From assembly GCF_024721155.1 (NCBI RefSeq), contig NZ_JAHVAP010000010.1, positions 62,001 to 126,000 on the forward strand: a stretch of 64,000 bases of DNA, in the 5' to 3' direction. This DNA comes from Mucilaginibacter phenanthrenivorans. Its GTDB lineage: Bacteria > Bacteroidota > Bacteroidia > Sphingobacteriales > Sphingobacteriaceae. The position numbers were made by a program, and so were the translations under genes. The notes below the pieces were generated by a model that made no database searches, was not told the DNA's origin, and worked only from the letters and a program-made list of their open reading frames with translations. Position 1 is the first letter of the stretch, and each line of letters begins with the position of its first letter. Of this stretch, positions 62,068-64,000 are shown one piece after another.

Positions 62068-62770
62068 GGTGTTTAAGCGGAAAGGTAAAAGCTTAAAGAT
62101 GAAAGGTTTGCCTGCTGTGCGGTGGATGGTCGGTTTGGGTGTGTTCCTGTTTTGCTTTGGTCTTTGTGTTTTCAGCTTTCAGCCCGCGCAGGCGCAGACC
62201 TTGGCGGAGTGGTTTTCTCAAAAGAAGACATTGGTAAAATACCTGGGGCAGCAGATCGCGGCTTTGGAGGCTTTTGACCGGGAAGTGAAACAGGGTTACG
62301 CGCTGGCGAAAAGTGACTGGGGGATGGTGGCGAATTTTAAGGATGGGGAACTCGGTTTACATAAGGATTATTATGCTGCGCTGCAGTTGGTTAGCCCGCA
62401 GGTAAAGGCGGCTACGGATGTGGCTTCGCTGCAATCGGAGGTGCAAAGTGTGGAAAGCCAGTTTAACGGCTTGAAGGGTTTGGCGGGGTTGTCGGCGGGA
62501 GAGCAGGCTTATGTAAACAGGGTAGGCAGCGGGGTGCTGGCGGCTTGCAATGCGGACCTTTCCGGCCTGCACACGGTGCTGTCGCCCGGCGGATTGTCGA
62601 TGACGGATGCGGACCGGATGGTGCGGATCAACCGGCTTTCTGCCTCGATCAAAGATGCCTATCTGTTCAGCTGCTCGTTTTGTTCGGCGGTGCGTACACT
62701 GGTGGTGCAGCGGGGGAATAATGTGCATGATCCGGGAACATTAATGCGGTTGTATGGAACTGGGGATTAG
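62054..62770 (+). CDS. TraI-like conjugation protein 2
   Basis: A 238-residue protein (ATG at 62099 would give 223). A signal peptide (GLGVFLFCFGLCVFSFQPAQA) is followed by a helical domain with SAGEQAYVNRVGSGVLAACN near 151-170 and extra Cys residues (SCSFC near 211-215) absent from its two paralogues. It overlaps both neighbours by a few bases. Confidence 0.75.
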   Translation: MGSSEVFKRKGKSLKMKGLPAVRWMVGLGVFLFCFGLCVFSFQPAQAQTLAEWFSQKKTLVKYLGQQIAALEAFDREVKQGYALAKSDWGMVANFKDGELGLHKDYYAALQLVSPQVKAATDVASLQSEVQSVESQFNGLKGLAGLSAGEQAYVNRVGSGVLAACNADLSGLHTVLSPGGLSMTDADRMVRINRLSASIKDAYLFSCSFCSAVRTLVVQRGNNVHDPGTLMRLYGTGD

Positions 62771-63419
62771 GTGTTGGCCGGGGAATATGAGGCGAGGCCT
62801 GGTCTTCCTGGCGGGGCTGGCTGGTTTGTTTTTTGGCAGTATGGGCCGGGCCTCGGCGCAGAGTTCGGATATGCAGCAGCTGATCCTGGACATTGAGAAA
62901 CTGACGCAGTTCAAGGCGATCCTGTCGGATATGAAGACGGGCTATACAATCCTGACGCAGGGCTATGGCGAAGTGAAGGATTTGTCGCAGGGGAACTTTA
63001 ACCTGCATTCGGCTTTCCTGAACAGTTTGGAGGCGGTGAGCCCGGAGGTTAGAAAGTATGGGCGGATCGCGGATATCATCGCGAACCAGGCGCGTATCGT
63101 GTCGGAAGGGAAGGCGATGATGCGGACATATTCGGGTTCGGGGCATTTCAGTGCCGGGGAACTGCTGTATATGAACAACGTCTTTAACCAGTTGCTGAAG
63201 GGCAGCGTCGACAACCTGACCAACCTGGCGAATGTACTGACCGCGGGTACGCTGCGCATGAGTGATGCGGAGCGCTTGCAGCAGATCGACCAGTTGTATG
63301 ACGATACGCAGCACAAGCTGGTGTTTTTGCGGTATTTCGATAACTCGGTGCAAGTGCTGCTGGTGCAGCGGCTGAAGGAACAAAATGACGCGGATGAATT
63401 AAAAAGATTTGCCCCCTAG
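62754..63419 (+). CDS. traI: Conjugative transfer protein TraI
   Basis: A 221-residue protein (ATG at 62787 gives 210). A signal peptide ending ASAQ is followed by a helical domain: YTILTQGYGEVKDLSQGNFN, FSAGELLYMNNVFNQLL and LRMSDAERLQQIDQLYDDTQ are typical of CTnDOT-type TraI. It is the closest of the three paralogues to the usual TraI and directly precedes traJ. Its stop codon lies inside the GC-rich repeat at 63411. Confidence 0.82.
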   Translation: MELGIRCWPGNMRRGLVFLAGLAGLFFGSMGRASAQSSDMQQLILDIEKLTQFKAILSDMKTGYTILTQGYGEVKDLSQGNFNLHSAFLNSLEAVSPEVRKYGRIADIIANQARIVSEGKAMMRTYSGSGHFSAGELLYMNNVFNQLLKGSVDNLTNLANVLTAGTLRMSDAERLQQIDQLYDDTQHKLVFLRYFDNSVQVLLVQRLKEQNDADELKRFAP

Positions 63420-63434
63420 CCCCCTGAAGGGGGA
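63411..63434 (-). repeat. GC-rich palindromic repeat, copy 2 (inverted)
   Basis: Reverse complement of the family consensus TCCCCCTTyAGGGGGCTrGG plus GGGC. It provides the stop codon of traI (TAG at 63417-63419). Together with copy 3, in the opposite orientation 65 bases further on, it can form a long hairpin spanning the traI-traJ junction. Confidence 0.75.
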
Positions 63435-63464
63435 ACAAAAAATTAATGTTTTTAATAATAGTGT

Positions 63465-64000
63465 ATGAAAATATTGAAGATCAATGAAGTATTTAAAAGC
63501 TCCCCCTTTAGGGGGCTGGGGGGCTTGTTGTTGTTTTGGTTGATGCCTTCGTTTGCTTCGGCCCAGGACCTCACTTCGAGCTTACAGGGGATGCAGCCGG
63601 TGCTGAACAACGTCTATGACCAGATGATCCCCTTGTGTTCGGGTTTGATCGATGCGGCGCGGGGGATCGCGGGTTTTGCAGCCTTGTGGTATATCGCGTC
63701 GCGGGTGTGGCGGCAGATCGCGCATGCCGAGCCGCTGGATTTTTATCCTTTGTTAAGGCCCTTCGCGCTGGGGATGTGTATCATGCTGTTCCCGGCGGTG
63801 ATCAGTTTGATGAACGGGATCATGCAGCCGGTCGTTGCGGCGACGGCGGGGATGGTGACGGACTCGAATAACAGTATCGCGCTGTTGTTGAAGCAGAAGG
63901 AGGATGCCATTAAGAATAGCAGTTCCTACCAAATGTATGTGGGCGATGACGGGAACGGCGACCGGGATAAGTGGTACAAGTACACGCACCCGGATGACCC
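63465..64000 (+). CDS. traJ: Conjugative transfer protein TraJ, N-terminal part
   Basis: 178 codons are visible and the frame runs off the window. A signal peptide ending ASAQ (about residue 34) contains the repeat-encoded SSPFRGLGGL (residues 12-21). It is followed by SLQGMQPVLNNVYDQMIPLC and GIAGFAALWYIASRVWRQIA, the standard start of TraJ, then two transmembrane helices (about 70-85 and 103-125). TraJ is a VirB6-like inner-membrane channel component. Position after traI matches CTnDOT order. Confidence 0.88.
   Translation, partial: MKILKINEVFKSSPFRGLGGLLLFWLMPSFASAQDLTSSLQGMQPVLNNVYDQMIPLCSGLIDAARGIAGFAALWYIASRVWRQIAHAEPLDFYPLLRPFALGMCIMLFPAVISLMNGIMQPVVAATAGMVTDSNNSIALLLKQKEDAIKNSSSYQMYVGDDGNGDRDKWYKYTHPDD
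63500..63524 (+). repeat. GC-rich palindromic repeat, copy 3, inside the traJ signal peptide
   Basis: CTCCCCCTTTAGGGGGCTGG plus GGGGC; the core CCCCC-TTTA-GGGGG is a perfect hairpin at 63502-63515. It is translated as part of the TraJ signal peptide. Closest in sequence to copy 2. Confidence 0.75.

Noticed and set aside
1..64000. tRNA, rRNA or CRISPR array
   Set aside because: I saw no regular spaced repeats and no sequence I could fold or recognise as a tRNA or rRNA; a dedicated covariance search was not possible.

Overview
The window comes from a Bacteroidota genome, most likely a Sphingobacteriaceae member (Mucilaginibacter/Pedobacter type). The signs are a SusC/SusD pair, a DUF6520-type peptide, an RteC regulator, a type IX secretion sorting tail and a Bacteroides-type conjugation operon (TraE, TraF, TraG, TraI, TraJ). 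RteC, the tra genes, a tyrosine recombinase and sharp swings in base composition suggest that much of it is an integrative conjugative element or a conjugation-linked accessory region. No rRNA, tRNA or CRISPR array was seen.

Layout. 1-6.7 kb: an envelope protein, an Ig-like lipoprotein and a Cys-rich small peptide; a KAP P-loop NTPase with a membrane partner on the minus strand; a PH/GRAM-like protein; a pepsin-like lipoprotein. 6.9-11.5 kb: an AT-rich accessory block with a tyrosine recombinase, a spermidine synthase/AdoMet decarboxylase-like pair, a beta-beta-alpha-metal nuclease with an unknown partner, an XRE pseudogene and an HTH protein. 11.6-12.1 kb: no convincing gene, but a strongly foldable element. 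12.1-18.4 kb: a GC-rich TlpA-SusC-SusD operon. 18.4-24.5 kb: a class I lanthipeptide locus with a full-length LanB dehydratase, a LytTR two-component system and a 53-residue Thr-rich precursor, plus a MauE/DoxX membrane protein and a DUF6520 peptide. No LanC cyclase, transporter or leader protease is visible. 24.5-29.8 kb: an unknown helical protein, small regulators, a GNAT and membrane LuxR pair, RteC and a tiny CC-rich peptide.

30.1-49.9 kb is the most unusual part. It is one co-directional run of large proteins with no signal peptides: 539, 659, 333, 2101 and 1670 residues, then two tail-fibre-like proteins (265 and 220) and two tandem beta-propeller paralogues (282 and 283). No sheath, tube, baseplate or lysis gene accompanies them. 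An AT-rich block (about 31.96-36.35 kb) sits inside this otherwise GC-rich operon. Just upstream lies a decayed GC-rich copy of the first gene in the block, so the 5' half of the operon appears to have been exchanged by recombination, with the right-hand junction inside the 2101-residue gene.

50.2-56.5 kb: a large T9SS-exported FG-GAP/IPT protein and an FN3-like lipoprotein. 57-64 kb: the conjugation operon, running off the window inside traJ. It contains three copies of a GC-rich palindromic repeat that supply part of a ribosome-binding region, a stop codon and part of a signal peptide.
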